From contig CM035806.1 of NCBI GenBank assembly GCA_020466095.1, positions 93,737,554 to 93,801,553 on the forward strand: a stretch of DNA of 64,000 bases. Reading direction: 5' to 3'. Below, in pieces: positions 21,030 through 39,647 of this stretch. Within the stretch, counting starts at the first letter, position 1. The number at the start of each line of letters is the position of its first letter. This stretch comes from Chlorops oryzae (lineage: Eukaryota > Arthropoda > Insecta > Diptera > Chloropidae). The notes below the pieces were generated by a model that made no database searches, was not told the origin of the DNA, and was given only the letters and a program-made list of their open reading frames with translations. Both the position numbers and the translations under genes were made by a program.

Positions 21030-21625
21030 GAAAAGAAGAAAAGAAAGATTGTAATTTTCCTGGACGTTCATCGTTGTCAACAATGTATTCTTGTTCAAAG
21101 AGCTCTGGCGAAGTTTGTGATTGTTGGACAAAAATCTGTTCAGTTTCAGATGGCGTCCGAGCGCGTGTGTATACCACATTAGGTTGTGGTGCACATGGCC
21201 TTGCAGGGCGGACGTACAACATATTTGTTTGTGTTGGAGATGGCGTTGGGGTTCGTATGTGTACGACCTTTGGTGTATTTGAAAAAAGGCAGACTGCGAC
21301 ATGTTTATCTCGGAACTCGACGAGCTGGAATTGTTGTCAAACGAACTAAGCGGCATTGATGTTCGACTTACAAAAGTGGGTGTTGAAATCACGTTCAACC
21401 TTCACAGTTGGGCATCGTAAATTATGTCGTTTATCATCTTCTCTGCAACTATTGCCTGGTTGGGATCTATATTTTCCAATTTCAATGCCCAAACATCAGA
21501 AGCTGCTTTAAATGTGCTTCGTTTAGTCTTCAAACGTTCGGAGCACAGAATAACCAGTTCATCAGTGGCTGTAATGTTTTTTTTTGTTTTTTTTTTTGTT
21601 TTTTTGGTGGCTCTTCTTCCATTTC
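21025..21625 (-). pseudogene. Harbinger-associated Myb-like protein, C-terminal part
   Basis: On the minus strand an AG acceptor at 21626 is followed by MEEEPPKKQKKK and, after length changes in A-runs, ITATDELVILCSERLKTKRS, then DVWALKLENIDPNQAIVAEK. An in-frame stop follows, then TPTFVSRTSMPLSSFDNNSS and a tail ending ELFEQEYIVDNDE...SSFQ. Autonomous Harbinger elements carry a second, Myb/SANT- or MADF-like gene beside the transposase, and position and strand fit that role. The family assignment is by context. Confidence 0.55.
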
Positions 21626-21680
21626 CTGAAAAAAATTTAAGATTTATTATAATTTATCAGTTTTTTTGTGTCTTTATTTA

Positions 21681-22583
21681 TTATACCCGACACACTCTGT
21701 GTCGAGGGTATATTGCGTTTGTTGGGTTGTGTGTAACACCCAGAACCAGTCGAGATAGACCATACAAAATGTATATAGAAATGATCAGCGTCACCAGGAG
21801 ATTCGATTTAGACATGTCCGTCTGTCCGTCTGTCTGTCCGTCTGTCTGTCTGTCTGTCTGTCCGTCTGTCTGTCTGTCCGTCTGTCTGTATACAGTTATC
21901 TTATCGAAGGAGTTGAGCTATCCTGACAAAATTTGGTATGCGTGCTCACGGGGACATGAGTAAGGACAAGTTCGAGAATGGACCCGATCGGACCATTTTT
22001 AGGGGTACCTCCAGTACTAGGGTCTGTTACGAAAATCACAAAAGCTGCTCTAAAACCTGAGTTTTTCAAGATATTTTGATGAAACTTGGTATTTGAACAT
22101 GCTTAAAGGCAAGTAATATGATTTCAAAAAATTTGAAAAGTGGGCGTGGTATAAGGGCGTTTTTCGAAAATTGTCTCCTACACCCGAAATACAAATGGGA
22201 CTTGAACGAAAGTTGGCACGTATGCTTCCTTGATAGCCAGTAACGTCCTCCCCAAAATTATTAAAATTAGAACCATTATTAAGGGTACCTCTAGTACTAG
22301 GGTCTGTCACAAAAATCCCAAAAATGCCTCAAAAGCGGACTTTATTGAAATATTTCAATGAACCTTAGAATTCAAGCGTATATATAAGGGTCCGATTAGA
22401 ATCTCAAAAAAATTGAAAAATTGGGCGTGGAAAATGGGCGGTTTTTATAAAGAAATTTAACAAAAGTCGGTATATGGGCCCAATATATCCTTAAACACCT
22501 CTTGATATTAAAAATTATTCGAACATAAGTGTCTGTGTCGGGTATTCTATTGTCAGGCTCGCCTGACTATAACACCCTTACTT
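21681..22583 (+). mobile_element. Mini-me/HINE-type element, complete copy
   Basis: TTATACCCGACACACTCTG at 21681, core and an expanded (GTCY)n tract near 21815-21890, and an uninterrupted body. The tail carries the TCAGGCTCGCCTGA hairpin and ACACCCTTACTT at about 22583. It is the best complete reference for the family here and lies just upstream of the Harbinger transposase exon. Confidence 0.9.
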
Positions 22584-22622
22584 ATTATTATTATATTTCC
22601 ATTATAAATTGTTCTTTTCCAG

Positions 22623-23411
22623 ATGCCTGAAACCACTGAAGAATGGAAGGCCATTGCAGAGGACTTTAATACAAAGTGGAATTTTCCCAACTGCTTGGGA
22701 GCCGTTGATGGCAAACATGTTGCGATACGAAAGCCTGAAAATTCGGGCTCTTTTTATTACAACTATAAAAAATTCTTTAGTGTGGTATTGATGGCTGTCG
22801 TAAATGCGAACTACGAAATAATAATCGCAGATGTTGGAAATAACGGCCAAATATCTGACGGAGGAGTTCTGCGTCATACCGCTTTCGGGAAAAAATTCTA
22901 CGCCAACAATTGAAATTTGCCGCAACAGACGTCATTGCCAAATAGTGATCGAATTGTTCCGTACACTTTCGTTGGCGATGATGCTTTTCAGCTCACAGAA
23001 AATTTTATGAAGCCGTGTTCACACATTGGCCTTTCAAAGGAGCAAAGGAATTTCAATTACCGATTGAGCAGGGCCCGCCGCATAGTTGAAAATGTTTTTG
23101 GGATTCTAGTTTCTCGTTTCGGAGTTCTACAACAAACTATTAACTTAGCCCCAGAAAAGGTTCAAACGATTGTTTTAACATGTTGTTATCTGCACAATTA
23201 TCTTCAAAAAAAAAAGGGATACTTTCAATCTAATGTGGCAGGTGCACAAAATGAAAGAACTGTCGAAGATGCTTCGACACACAACTTCAAGCTGCAAGAC
23301 TTGCAATCAACTATTAAAAATTCAGGAAATAATGCAAAAAATGTCCGTCAGCAGTTTTGCAACTACTTCAACAATGAGGGCCAAGTTCCTTGGCAAAATG
23401 ATATTTGTTAA
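22623..23411 (+). pseudogene. PIF/Harbinger transposase, catalytic part
   Basis: The exon follows a good acceptor (gttcttttccag) and starts MPETTEEWKAIAEDFNTKWN. The DDE nuclease motifs are all present: D in CLGAVDGKHVAI, D in YTFVGDDAFQL, and E in RARRIVENVFGIL. The region ends ...FNNEGQVPWQNDIC with TAA. An in-frame TGA at 22911-22913 (after FYANN) is the only lesion in about 262 codons. The family cuts and pastes elements with TTA/TAA target sites, so a relative of this enzyme could have mobilised the PIF-type MITEs in this window. Confidence 0.9.
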
Positions 23412-23454
23412 TAATAAAAACTTATTTTTTATACTTTTTTATATGTATTAGCTT

Positions 23455-23660
23455 CTCACAAAATTTACTAGTACGTTGCTTCTCGATGAACTTGGAGTTT
23501 CTTTATCTTGAATGAAGCGTAGGGCATCGAAATACCATAAACTGGAAATGTTATCATGATTGACTCCAGCCCCGCTTTTGCCTAAATCATTTAAACGTCT
23601 CAATTCTTTTTGTTTTTTTTTTTTTTGGCTTTAATTCAATGGCTGGGCCTGGACCACATA
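23455..23660 (-). pseudogene. Harbinger-associated Myb-like protein, upstream part
   Basis: The minus frame reads GICGPGPAIELKPKKK, then LRRLNDLGKSGAGVNHDNIS and LWYFDALRFIQDKETPSSSR. It looks like the part preceding the DNA-binding gene's exon at 21025-21625. The two are separated by the transposase exon on the opposite strand, so gene order is scrambled relative to a normal element. Confidence 0.5.
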
Positions 23661-24498
23661 TGCCAGAATCCTCCTCTTAATGATATTTCCTCTTATCCTT
23701 CCCAAAAGGCGAAGGGTCGAAGAGTGTCGTCCACACGTTTTCAGACCGTCGTCATTCCAAAAAAGATGTCTCGAAATATCAACGTAAATTTTAGATATTT
23801 TAACTTATTTTCGTATTTTCAATTACAGTACCCGCGACTTCTCTTGCAGTCTGGCCGCGAAAAGAACATATCACAATTAATATTTACTAACATAAGCACA
23901 AGTATGCAAGAAGAAAAATAAAAATTATCGTTTTAAAAGTAAAATTAGCTTTCTCCATAAACTTCGCGAGGTCAACCCAAGCTGCCTTTTCTTCCCTGCC
24001 AAGAATATCAAGACAACTGTAATATATGTTGAAAATGTTGTCTTTTTTTTCCTGATTTCAGAAAAAGTAGGACAATCAAAGATTTGATGAGCAAAAGAAT
24101 CTTTATATCCGCAAAAACATAAATTAGAATCTATCGCAATAATATTACAAAGTGTAGTAGGCTGTATGACTAGTGTTGGTTATCATACTCTTGTGCAGTG
24201 GAAGCCTAAATGTTTGACATACCACAGTGAAATTAGAGCTTATGTATCGATATCACGACTGACATTCGTTGTATTATCGGAAAGGTACTCAGTACTAATA
24301 TAAGAAACGAATAAGCTAAAGATCGACGACACTAGGGTCTTTTTGAAAGAAACGACAGAACAATTGAGGACGCCGAAAAGATAATAACGAAAACGTTACC
24401 ATTGTCGCAACGGACAAATAAAATTGTAATAAATATTTAAACTTTAAAATAACGATTGTTTTACATCTTACAAAAGAATGACGTTGGCGTTTGGGCAT
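23661..24498. other. No gene recognised
   Basis: Possibly the flank of the Harbinger element (a minus-strand frame with a GT donor lies near 23835-23880). I could not find convincing terminal inverted repeats for the element here or near 20720. Confidence 0.4.
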
Positions 24499-25497
24499 AA
24501 TTCTAGTATCTGGCCGTTTCTGTTTTCTTTGTTTTTTTGATGCCAACTTATAGAAAATGACCCCCTGATTCCAAATCCTCAATCCGTTTTTGGGGGTCGC
24601 CTCTAGTTTAGGAGATATCGACCTTTAAAGTTTGTATGAAAATGCAATGTAAACATTGTGAAAACAGACTGACAGCTGGTTATGGTGCTGCCAGATGTCA
24701 TGATTTGAAAAAATCTACCAATTGGTAGATTTAATATGTGAATGTTCATAATATGGAAATTATTATGGGAATTATTTCAAATATTTCATTTTTGTTAAAG
24801 AAATAATTAAACAACAAAACGAAAAAAAATGCCTGCGGTGCTATTTCCAAAAACAACAAAAAAAGAGAAAAATATTTCTCACAAATCGCGCGCGCGATTT
24901 TTGAGAAATATTTTTCGCCGCGGCGCTATTTCCAAAAACAACAAAAAAAAAGAAAAATATTTCTCACAAATCGCGCGCGCGATTTTTGAGAAATATTTTT
25001 CGCCTGCGGCGCTATTTCCAAAAACAACAAAATAAGAAAAATATTTCTCACAAATCGCGCGCGCGATTTTTGAGAAATATTTTTCGCCTGCGGCACTATT
25101 TCCAAAAACAACAACAAAAAAAAAATATTTCTCACAAATCGCGCGCGCGATTTTTGAGAAATATTTTTCGCCTGCGGCGCTTTTTCAAAAAAATTACATT
25201 ATTATACAAAAACTTAAAATTATGTTAAAATTTTTATATTTTTTAAAAGTATGGCAGCACTTCTCATCAAAAATTTACACATTTCAACAAAAACTAATTT
25301 TAAACAAGTGGCAACTACGCAAATGTCAAAATAGTGTAAAAATCAGTACGATTTTGGGCGTTTTTTAAATCGTTATATCTCCTAAACTAGAGGCGACCCC
25401 CAAAAATTGCGGATTGCGGATTTGGAATCAGGGGGTCATTTTCTATAAGTTGGCATTTAAAAAAAAAAGATCCCAGAAACGGCCAGATACTAGAATT
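24499..25497. mobile_element. 999 bp TIR element built around tandem palindromes
   Basis: The inverted ends begin AATTCTAGTATCTGGCCGTT and are matched in reverse at 25497. A second arm block ('cgcctctagtttaggagata') is matched in reverse near 25371-25400. The centre is the 84 bp palindrome array below. Fragments of the same family occur at 3990-4200 and 6266-9065. No protein is encoded and no certain target duplication is seen. Confidence 0.75.
24829..25185. repeat. Four tandem 84 bp units, each holding a 50 bp palindrome
   Basis: 'caaatcgcgcgcgcgattttt' recurs at 24882, 24967, 25051 and 25135. In each unit gaaaaatatttctca precedes it and the reverse complement follows, making a near-perfect hairpin of about 50 bp centred on (CG)5. 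The palindromes are joined by 'gcctgcggcgctatttccaa' linkers. Because of the symmetry both strands show similar reading frames, which are not genes. Confidence 0.9.
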
Positions 25498-26097
25498 GTT
25501 CCGGCGTTTGTGCAGGCGGCTATGACCCGATTAAACATTTTATTTATCCTTGGATTGAAGGCACATTTATAAAACCATGGTTTTTTCAACCTGTTTGGAA
25601 ATAGTTTGTGTAAAATCGACGGACAATTCTTGTCCAGTTCTAGCGTTTTTTGATGAAATTTATTTTTAATATGATTGTCAATGAAATTGAAGGCCTCCTC
25701 GGCCGAGAACTCAAGTTCAATGCGAATACCCCTACTAGTTGCTTCCTTAAGGCCGGTATCGAGTAGATACTAATTTATCTTTGTAGAGTAAGCCATATAT
25801 TTCCAACGCTAAAGTCAGCTGAGTTTTGTTTACATATGAGCTGTCATTGTCAATGAACAGAAATAATTTCTTGAGGCCGATAGCCTCGGAAGGTAGCGCC
25901 TCCTATTTTTTTTTAAGATTGCGTCCTAATTTATTAAGGCGCAATACACAAATAATAAAAAAATTAATAATAATAATTTCTTGAATTTAAAAGTTAAAAA
26001 TATGTCGCAAATGCAGAAATCGAAGGTTGCAGAAACTTTGTTAATTGGACTTTCCGTGATTTTGCTAGCCCAGGAACTAAAAACAAATACCCATATA
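25498..26097. other. No gene recognised
   Basis: The stretch shows no inverted or tandem structure that I can support. Confidence 0.4.
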
Positions 26098-26262
26098 GTC
26101 CTGTTCCATACTAGGCGACAGTCGCCGGAGACACATTTTGTTTTGAAGAAGAGAGCGGGCCGGGGAAGAGAGAGGGGTGCTGTTCTCTCTCTTCTCCGAC
26201 CGTCCCTCGCCATCAAAACAAGATGTGTCTCCGGCGACTGTCGCCTAGTATGGAACAGGACA
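26098..26262. mobile_element. 165 bp hairpin MITE
   Basis: Arms starting GTCCTGTTCCATACTAGGCG are matched in reverse at 26262 for about 47 bp with a single difference (cacattttg against cacatcttg). The loop is GA/CT-rich (gagagagg...ctctctc), extending the fold. No target duplication can be assigned confidently. Confidence 0.85.
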
Positions 26263-27505
26263 TACAACATATACCCATATACTTTTTTACATAGCAGTTG
26301 TTTAAGCTCGTAGCTAAAAATCGATCTTCGCCTTTTTGGTACAGATGGTCCAGCTTCAGAAAATTGGTCTTCCATGCCATCCATTCTTCAGCTGTTTTTT
26401 TTTTTTGGGCACGCTACGCAACTGTGATTCTGCCTTTTCGCGGTGGAATAAATGTCAAACACTTTATTTCACTGGCTAAACTAGTCTCCACTTTTCTCCA
26501 AAAGTGCGAAAAATTGCAACCCTGGTGTCATTTTCACAACACTGATTTCACTCGTGCTGGATATGGGTTTGCTAATTTACGGCGGAAATCCATTTATCGG
26601 GATTTTAGCGCACTTTTTTTATATGGAGTTTGACAGTTCATGCCTGCTCGGCACAGGCCTTAAGCAACGAAGAAAAAGATAAATTAAAACCGTTTTTGAG
26701 TATGTGAGCAAATATGAAGAGAATTTAGGCCGTCTATTGGCGGTCGTTGGCACTAGAGGTTTGATGGGAACAGTGAGAAATGGGCCTTAATGTTCCAGTA
26801 TACCCAGCTGGAAATTTCACTACTTGTGCAGAACTTCCGAAATGGTAGAAATTCATACTGCGACTACTCGCATTACTAACCCTTACATTACGACTTACGG
26901 TATGCGATGTCAGCAGGTCGAGTTTTTTTTGAGTGGGCAAATTTCGGTATGCGATGAGCATTTTAAGACGGCATTCAGCGAGAAAATACACTGCATAGAA
27001 GCTCTAGAACAATAATAAATCCGTTCTTGCAGAAAAGAGAACAACATAAAAAAAAAACTCAAAAGTGACTGCCCATCGCAAGCGATATCTTGCATGTGAT
27101 CAGCTATTAGCGGTCAGCACTTGCGATTTATCGCATTCTTTCAATCGCATGTTATGCACCATCGCACGTCGAGACCTTAAGTTACTTCTAATGAACTTTG
27201 TTAGGAGATGGCCGCTATTTCCAGTATTTCACAATTCATGTATTATTTATTATGTAAAGGAGTGTATGACCCTGGTCCGCATAAAAACTTCATTTCGGAA
27301 AGTGCATGTGCTGGCTGGCTTAAATGGATCCAATGTGCATGATTATTTCATTTGAAAATAGAGTATATGCTGCAAACATGAATGAAAATTTCATGTGGAA
27401 CAAAGACTATGGTGCCAACGGGAATGATAATTTCATTTAAAAAAATAGTATATGAAGCGGGTATAGGAGAAGGGAATAAATGTTTTTTTTTAAATTTTAA
27501 TTTTC
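26263..27505. other. No gene recognised
   Basis: Several words such as 'gtatgcgatg' recur around 26900-26960, but no complete element or gene could be assembled. Confidence 0.4.
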
Positions 27506-27508
27506 TAA

Positions 27509-28054
27509 CAGCCGGTTTCACCAAAAAATTTTATCGGAACTTAAATTAAAATTAATTTTAATTTAATTTTTTATTTAAATTGAAATTTAATTATTTTGAG
27601 TTTCACCAAGATTTGAATTTGACACATGAGAAAAGTGGCAGCACTTGCGAAATCAGCTGATTTTTTAAAAATTGAACATGGAGGGAAATGTGCGAACAAA
27701 GAATTTTTCGGAAGAGGAAATTTACTTAATTTAGTGAAGAGGCAAAAGGGTGTCTTGGAAAATAAAAGAACGGGAAAAGTAAGACCTGGTGAAAAAGAAA
27801 AGGCATGGTGTATTGTCGCGGAGGAGTTCAACGCGTTATGTCCAAGAATGAGCAGATCAGCAATTCTTTGAATTCTTTGCGTCAGCTGTTTTCAACACGA
27901 AAACAGAGTTGCTTTTGTCATATTTAAATCATATTTAAATGGGCACCAAGGCTCATTTAAATGAAAGTTAAATACGAATTAATTTTGAATGGTGAAACAG
28001 ATACTAGAAAAATTTAATTAATTTTCAATTAAATTGATGTGGTGAAACCGGCTG
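27509..28054. mobile_element. PIF/Harbinger-type element carrying a Myb-like gene fragment
   Basis: The ends CAGCCGGTTTCACCA and, reversed, TGGTGAAACCGGCTG are flanked by TAA on both sides (27506-27508, 28055-28057). Inside, on the + strand from about 27677, an ATG frame reads MEGNVRTKNFSEEEIYL and stops. A shifted frame continues with RPGEKEKAWCIVAEEFNALC, the style of a Myb/SANT-like DNA-binding domain (Myb_DNA-bind_5 type). It is therefore probably a deletion derivative of an autonomous element that kept part of its second gene. The subterminal region is an AT-rich run of 'aatttaatt' words. Confidence 0.75.
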
Positions 28055-29063
28055 TAAATTTATTTAAAAGCGGTTTCGAACTTTTATTTTTTCAATTAAT
28101 ATATAAATCAAATTGATGGATATGACCATATATCGTCACTTCGTGACTGTGACACATCATCGGCTTTGGAAAGACTTAAGAGTTTCAAGTCTTGAAACAT
28201 CTTAAGTACAGCCATATTATAAAACTTTTGATAATTGCAGCGCACAGATTGAAAATCATCTTGTCATGGAAATTTTATAGGATCTTCATTGAAAATAGGA
28301 GTATACAACCCTCTTTCAAATGAAAATTTCATTTGAAGAAGGGTCTGTTGCAACGAGCCCTTGCATCTGTGATATTTTCACTAGAAGACCATTGGAAAAG
28401 GCTCAAATTGGGCTCTTAACAAATGAATGCTTCACTACTTCTGCATTAATGATTTTTTCATGGATGTGATAGTGTCCGGCAGAGAACCTTTTCAATGCTC
28501 TTTTGGCACACTTCAGATGTAAGAAATTTGAGTTTTGGCACCGTGTATAGACGTACAAAGAAATAATAGAGAAATATATAAATACATTTTTTAAAAATAT
28601 GATACGTATGCTTGTTGCGTCTGCAAATTTTGAGACTACCCTCTTATAATAGGAATCAGCTGTTTAGCTAAAAAGAAATCGGTATTACAGTATTTACTGC
28701 ATAATTGAGTATAGGCTCTTTAAGCTTCAGGTAAAATAGGCACCATAGCCCGACATGACGTGAATGAATATATCACGCAACGTGAAATTCTGACACTTTA
28801 CCAACGTAGTGATTTGGCTATAGCTGTAATTGATTGGATGGATATATATCGGTACTATCGGTACTTTTGGTTAATTTAATGTTTCACAACCACTTATTAC
28901 GGAACATTGTTATAAAACATTTTTAGTTTTATACATATCTCTAAGCTAACGGAAAACCCCAAAACTGGCAACATTGGGTGTCAAAAAACAGTCGGGGCCA
29001 ACATTTTTCCAAGTGCTATGGTAATATCGATACACCCTATAATAAAACGCTTTTAAGTTTATT
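28055..29063. other. No gene recognised
   Basis: A stretch near 28125-28200 ('cgtcacttcgtgactgtgac') loosely resembles 46755-46830, suggesting a shared old repeat. Nothing else stands out. Confidence 0.35.
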
Positions 29064-29637
29064 GAGGCCTTTTAGACCAGGGCAATTATCGCCGGCAATT
29101 TTTTTCAAATTCTCTTTTGGAGTTGCCTTCGCTTTTACACGTCTAAAAAGATTGCCGAGCAATTTTTATTTTCTTGCCTGTTTTTGACGTTTGCCCCGTT
29201 CATGCAGGGTTGATTTTTGGAATAAATTAGAATAACACAATTATGTATCCCTGATTTAGGGTTGATTTTAAGACTAAAAAGACGCGTCCTGGCATATTCC
29301 GGCGATTTAATATAATATATGCACGGATTTTGTTGCATTAGCACAATTCGCTTTTCTTTGCATTCGTGCGGCCACTTGCCCGACATTTGAAATTTGAAAT
29401 TTTATATTTCCCGAAAAATCTCAGTTATTTACACCTCGAAAGTAGAAAGCGAATGAAGCAAACGTCAAAAACCAGCTCGCAGCCAACTTCACGTTCGACA
29501 AAACGAAAGAGAGCAAAACGGAATTGCCGAGTACGGGCAAAAATCTGAAACGAGCAATTTCTATCTACCCCCCGCTCTGCGTCTCGCCAACAAACGAAAA
29601 AAATTGCCGGCGATAATTGCCTAGTGTAAAAGGCCTC
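29064..29637. mobile_element. 574 bp TIR element
   Basis: About 42 bp of inverted ends begin GAGGCCTTTTA and include CAATTATCGCCGGCAATTTT on both sides. Small differences (gaccaggg against cactagg) show some age. No gene is present, and target duplication is not clear (tttatt against atttga). Confidence 0.75.
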
Positions 29638-29769
29638 ATTTGACATCGCGAATAATGTATAAGCAAAAGTTTTTTAAAACGTACTTCAGCACCTTAAAAA
29701 GTCTCTTTTTCCGTTCTTGATTAATTTTGTATTGTTACGTAGCTCACGAGCTGTTGGAATTCCCGCTTT

Positions 29770-29888
29770 AGGGGCTGTCCATTAATTACGTAAGGGTGAT
29801 TATGACCATTTTTGACCCCTCCTCCCCCCATGTAAGCACAAATAAGAATTTTCAAACTCCTCCCCTCCCCTTCTTACGTAAGATAACC
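29770..29888 (+). repeat. Insect 'ggggctgtccattaattacg' repeat, partial
   Basis: It begins 'aggggctgtccattaattac', has a C-rich middle ('cccctcctccccc', 'cctcccctccccttc') and a repeated 'ttacgtaag' word. I know similar sequences as dispersed insect repeats. Only one end is seen. Confidence 0.45.
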
Positions 29889-30139
29889 GAAATTATTTTT
29901 TTAAATATGCTCTTTGGGCTTAGTAAACTGAAAACAGTTCAATTGTAAGTTTATTTAATGAAAAAACTTTCAATTTTAACTATTGCGAGCCAATAGCACT
30001 GTAAATCAAATTATATTACAAAAAGAAAAAGTGGAAAAAAAGATATGTTCAGAAAATAACAGTCCCTTAATTAGATAAAAAAACAAAAAAAAATTTTACA
30101 CGAGAATATTTTCACACATCGAATACGGTATTTCCTAAC

Positions 30140-31117
30140 GGGGCTGTTCAGTAGCGACATCTCAGACAAAATTAAAGTCTGGCAGCGTTGTTTTCGAGAC
30201 CAGCTTTTCCGAATGACGCTGTTTTGACATGTTACCTATCAGCTGCGAAAAGATAAGAAGAAGACGATTGTTGTTAAAAATTTTACAAATATACAATATC
30301 GGAAACATTAGATATTATTATTTTTGGTAAGTGGCTTATTTTATATTTGAATTACAAAATGCTCATAGACAGTTCCTTTAGCTGGCTTTTCTAAATAGTA
30401 AATATTAAAAATTTTTAACAAGAAATTTTCATTATGTATTTTGCAAAATCAAAGAATTGGGTATTATATTGTTGTGTTAAGTAAATAATAATAATGAAGT
30501 AATGAAGTAAAAAGCTTATCGAGTTATTCAACAGACTTTGTTCAAACTTTTTCGAGCGATTTATACGATTAAACTTGTTTCACATGTAAGCGATTAAATC
30601 GGCAATATTTTTTTTTTATGAATGGAATAATATTTCCAGTTTTTAGTTTTTCTATTGCTCTCTATTGCTTCAAAGGAAAAGTTACACAGTTACAGATATT
30701 ATATTTTAGAAAAGAATTCAAGACGTTTTGTAAACAAAATGTTTCAAAATATATACTTGTTCCAGCATCTCTGAGTTCCGAGTTTATTTAAAATTGTACA
30801 GGATTCAGGAAATAAAACGAAAATTGCACTTGAGTAAATAACTAAGACACCTCTTAATTGCTTTCGTTCGTTCCTTAAATTAAACTTTTAGGCGCTTTAT
30901 GATGCAAGGTGGAAAGTGGAATTCTGTCGGAAAATGTCGACGTCGGAATATTTTCGATTTGAATTCGTCACCGATGAGGGGAAAACTTAGATTTAACATT
31001 TAGTTATTTGTATTCAATTTTTCTCTTTGCAGGAGAAGAGACAGGGACCAATTCAAACTCTCAGGATATTTACAACAATAGAACCCGCTGGATAACATAA
31101 TAATAAACTTCAATAAA
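30140..31117 (+). promoter_or_regulatory. pho: Likely 5' UTR exons and intron of the pho-like gene
   Basis: A strong donor (tttttg|gtaagtgg, after 30326) and a strong acceptor (ttctctttgcag, exon from 31033) bracket a 706 bp intron upstream of the start codon. The exon from 31033 runs without further signals to the ATG at 31118 (context caataaaATG). The transcription start was not identified; it probably lies shortly before 30300. Confidence 0.5.
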
Positions 31118-38839
<7,722 letters not shown>

Positions 38840-38930
38840 TAAGTTTTTCGTTAAGAAAATTAGAGCTAATAGTTTAATTACAAAATGTTCTTGTATATAA
38901 TTGTGGTAACAGAACTACGTGATTTTTGCC

Positions 38931-39156
38931 CCCAACATATTGTGTGTCGGGGGTATATTATTGCGTTTGTCCGGTTGTGTTTTCACACCCAGATCAACTC
39001 GATATATGAACCATATAAAATTTGTATGAAAATAATCGGGACACCAGGAGATTCGCTTTAGCCATGTCCGTCTGTATGCAGTATGTTATTATTTCAGCTA
39101 ACCGTTATCGAGTATTGAATTGTCAGGCTCTCCTAACTATAATAACACCCTTGTTC
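38931..39156 (+). mobile_element. Diverged short mini-me copy
   Basis: Landmarks in order: 'gtgtgtcgggggtatat', 'ttgcgtttgtccggttgtgt', the core 'gacaccaggagattcg', 'gccatgtccgtctgta', a diverged hairpin 'tcaggctctccta' and 'aacacccttg'. It lies about 90 bp after the last visible pho exon. Confidence 0.7.
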
Positions 39157-39305
39157 AATATATAATATATATATGGGATAGTTTTAGATATTTCCAACAC
39201 TAAATGCACCTTGAAATTTTAGGAAATTTACACAATTGATTGCTATTCAAGCAGGTAAGCTACATTTGCGAACGCAGGAACTTAGCAAGCTCGAGAACTA
39301 ATTTG

Positions 39306-39601
39306 AATTTCGGGAGAGAGTTTTCAAAAAAAGGCCTTCTGCCACGCCCACTTTTCAAATTTTTTTAACTCACAGTACTTGCCTTTAAAAATGTTCAAAT
39401 ACCAAATTTCAACAAAGTATCTTGAAAAACTCCGATTTTAAAGCAGTTTTTCTGATTTTCGTAACAGACCCTAGTACTAGAGGTGCCCCTGAAAATAGTC
39501 CGATCGGGTCCATTCTCGAACTTGTCCTTACTCATGTCCCCGTGAGCACGCATACCAATTTTTGTCAATATAGCTCAACTCCTTCGATAAGTTAACTGTA
39601 T

Positions 39602-39647
<46 letters not shown>

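Noticed and set aside
20700..23700. Terminal inverted repeats of the Harbinger element
   Set aside because: I looked for GG-starting inverted ends near 20.7 and 23.6 kb and found none convincing; the scrambled copy may have lost them.
24829..25185. CRISPR-like array
   Set aside because: Linkers are near-identical instead of unique spacers, units are 84 bp palindromes, and the DNA is eukaryotic.
24829..25228. Mirror-image 68-80 codon frames on both strands (FLRNIFR...KNISHKSRARF)
   Set aside because: They arise from tandem palindromes, which give the same peptide on both strands; no protein family fits.
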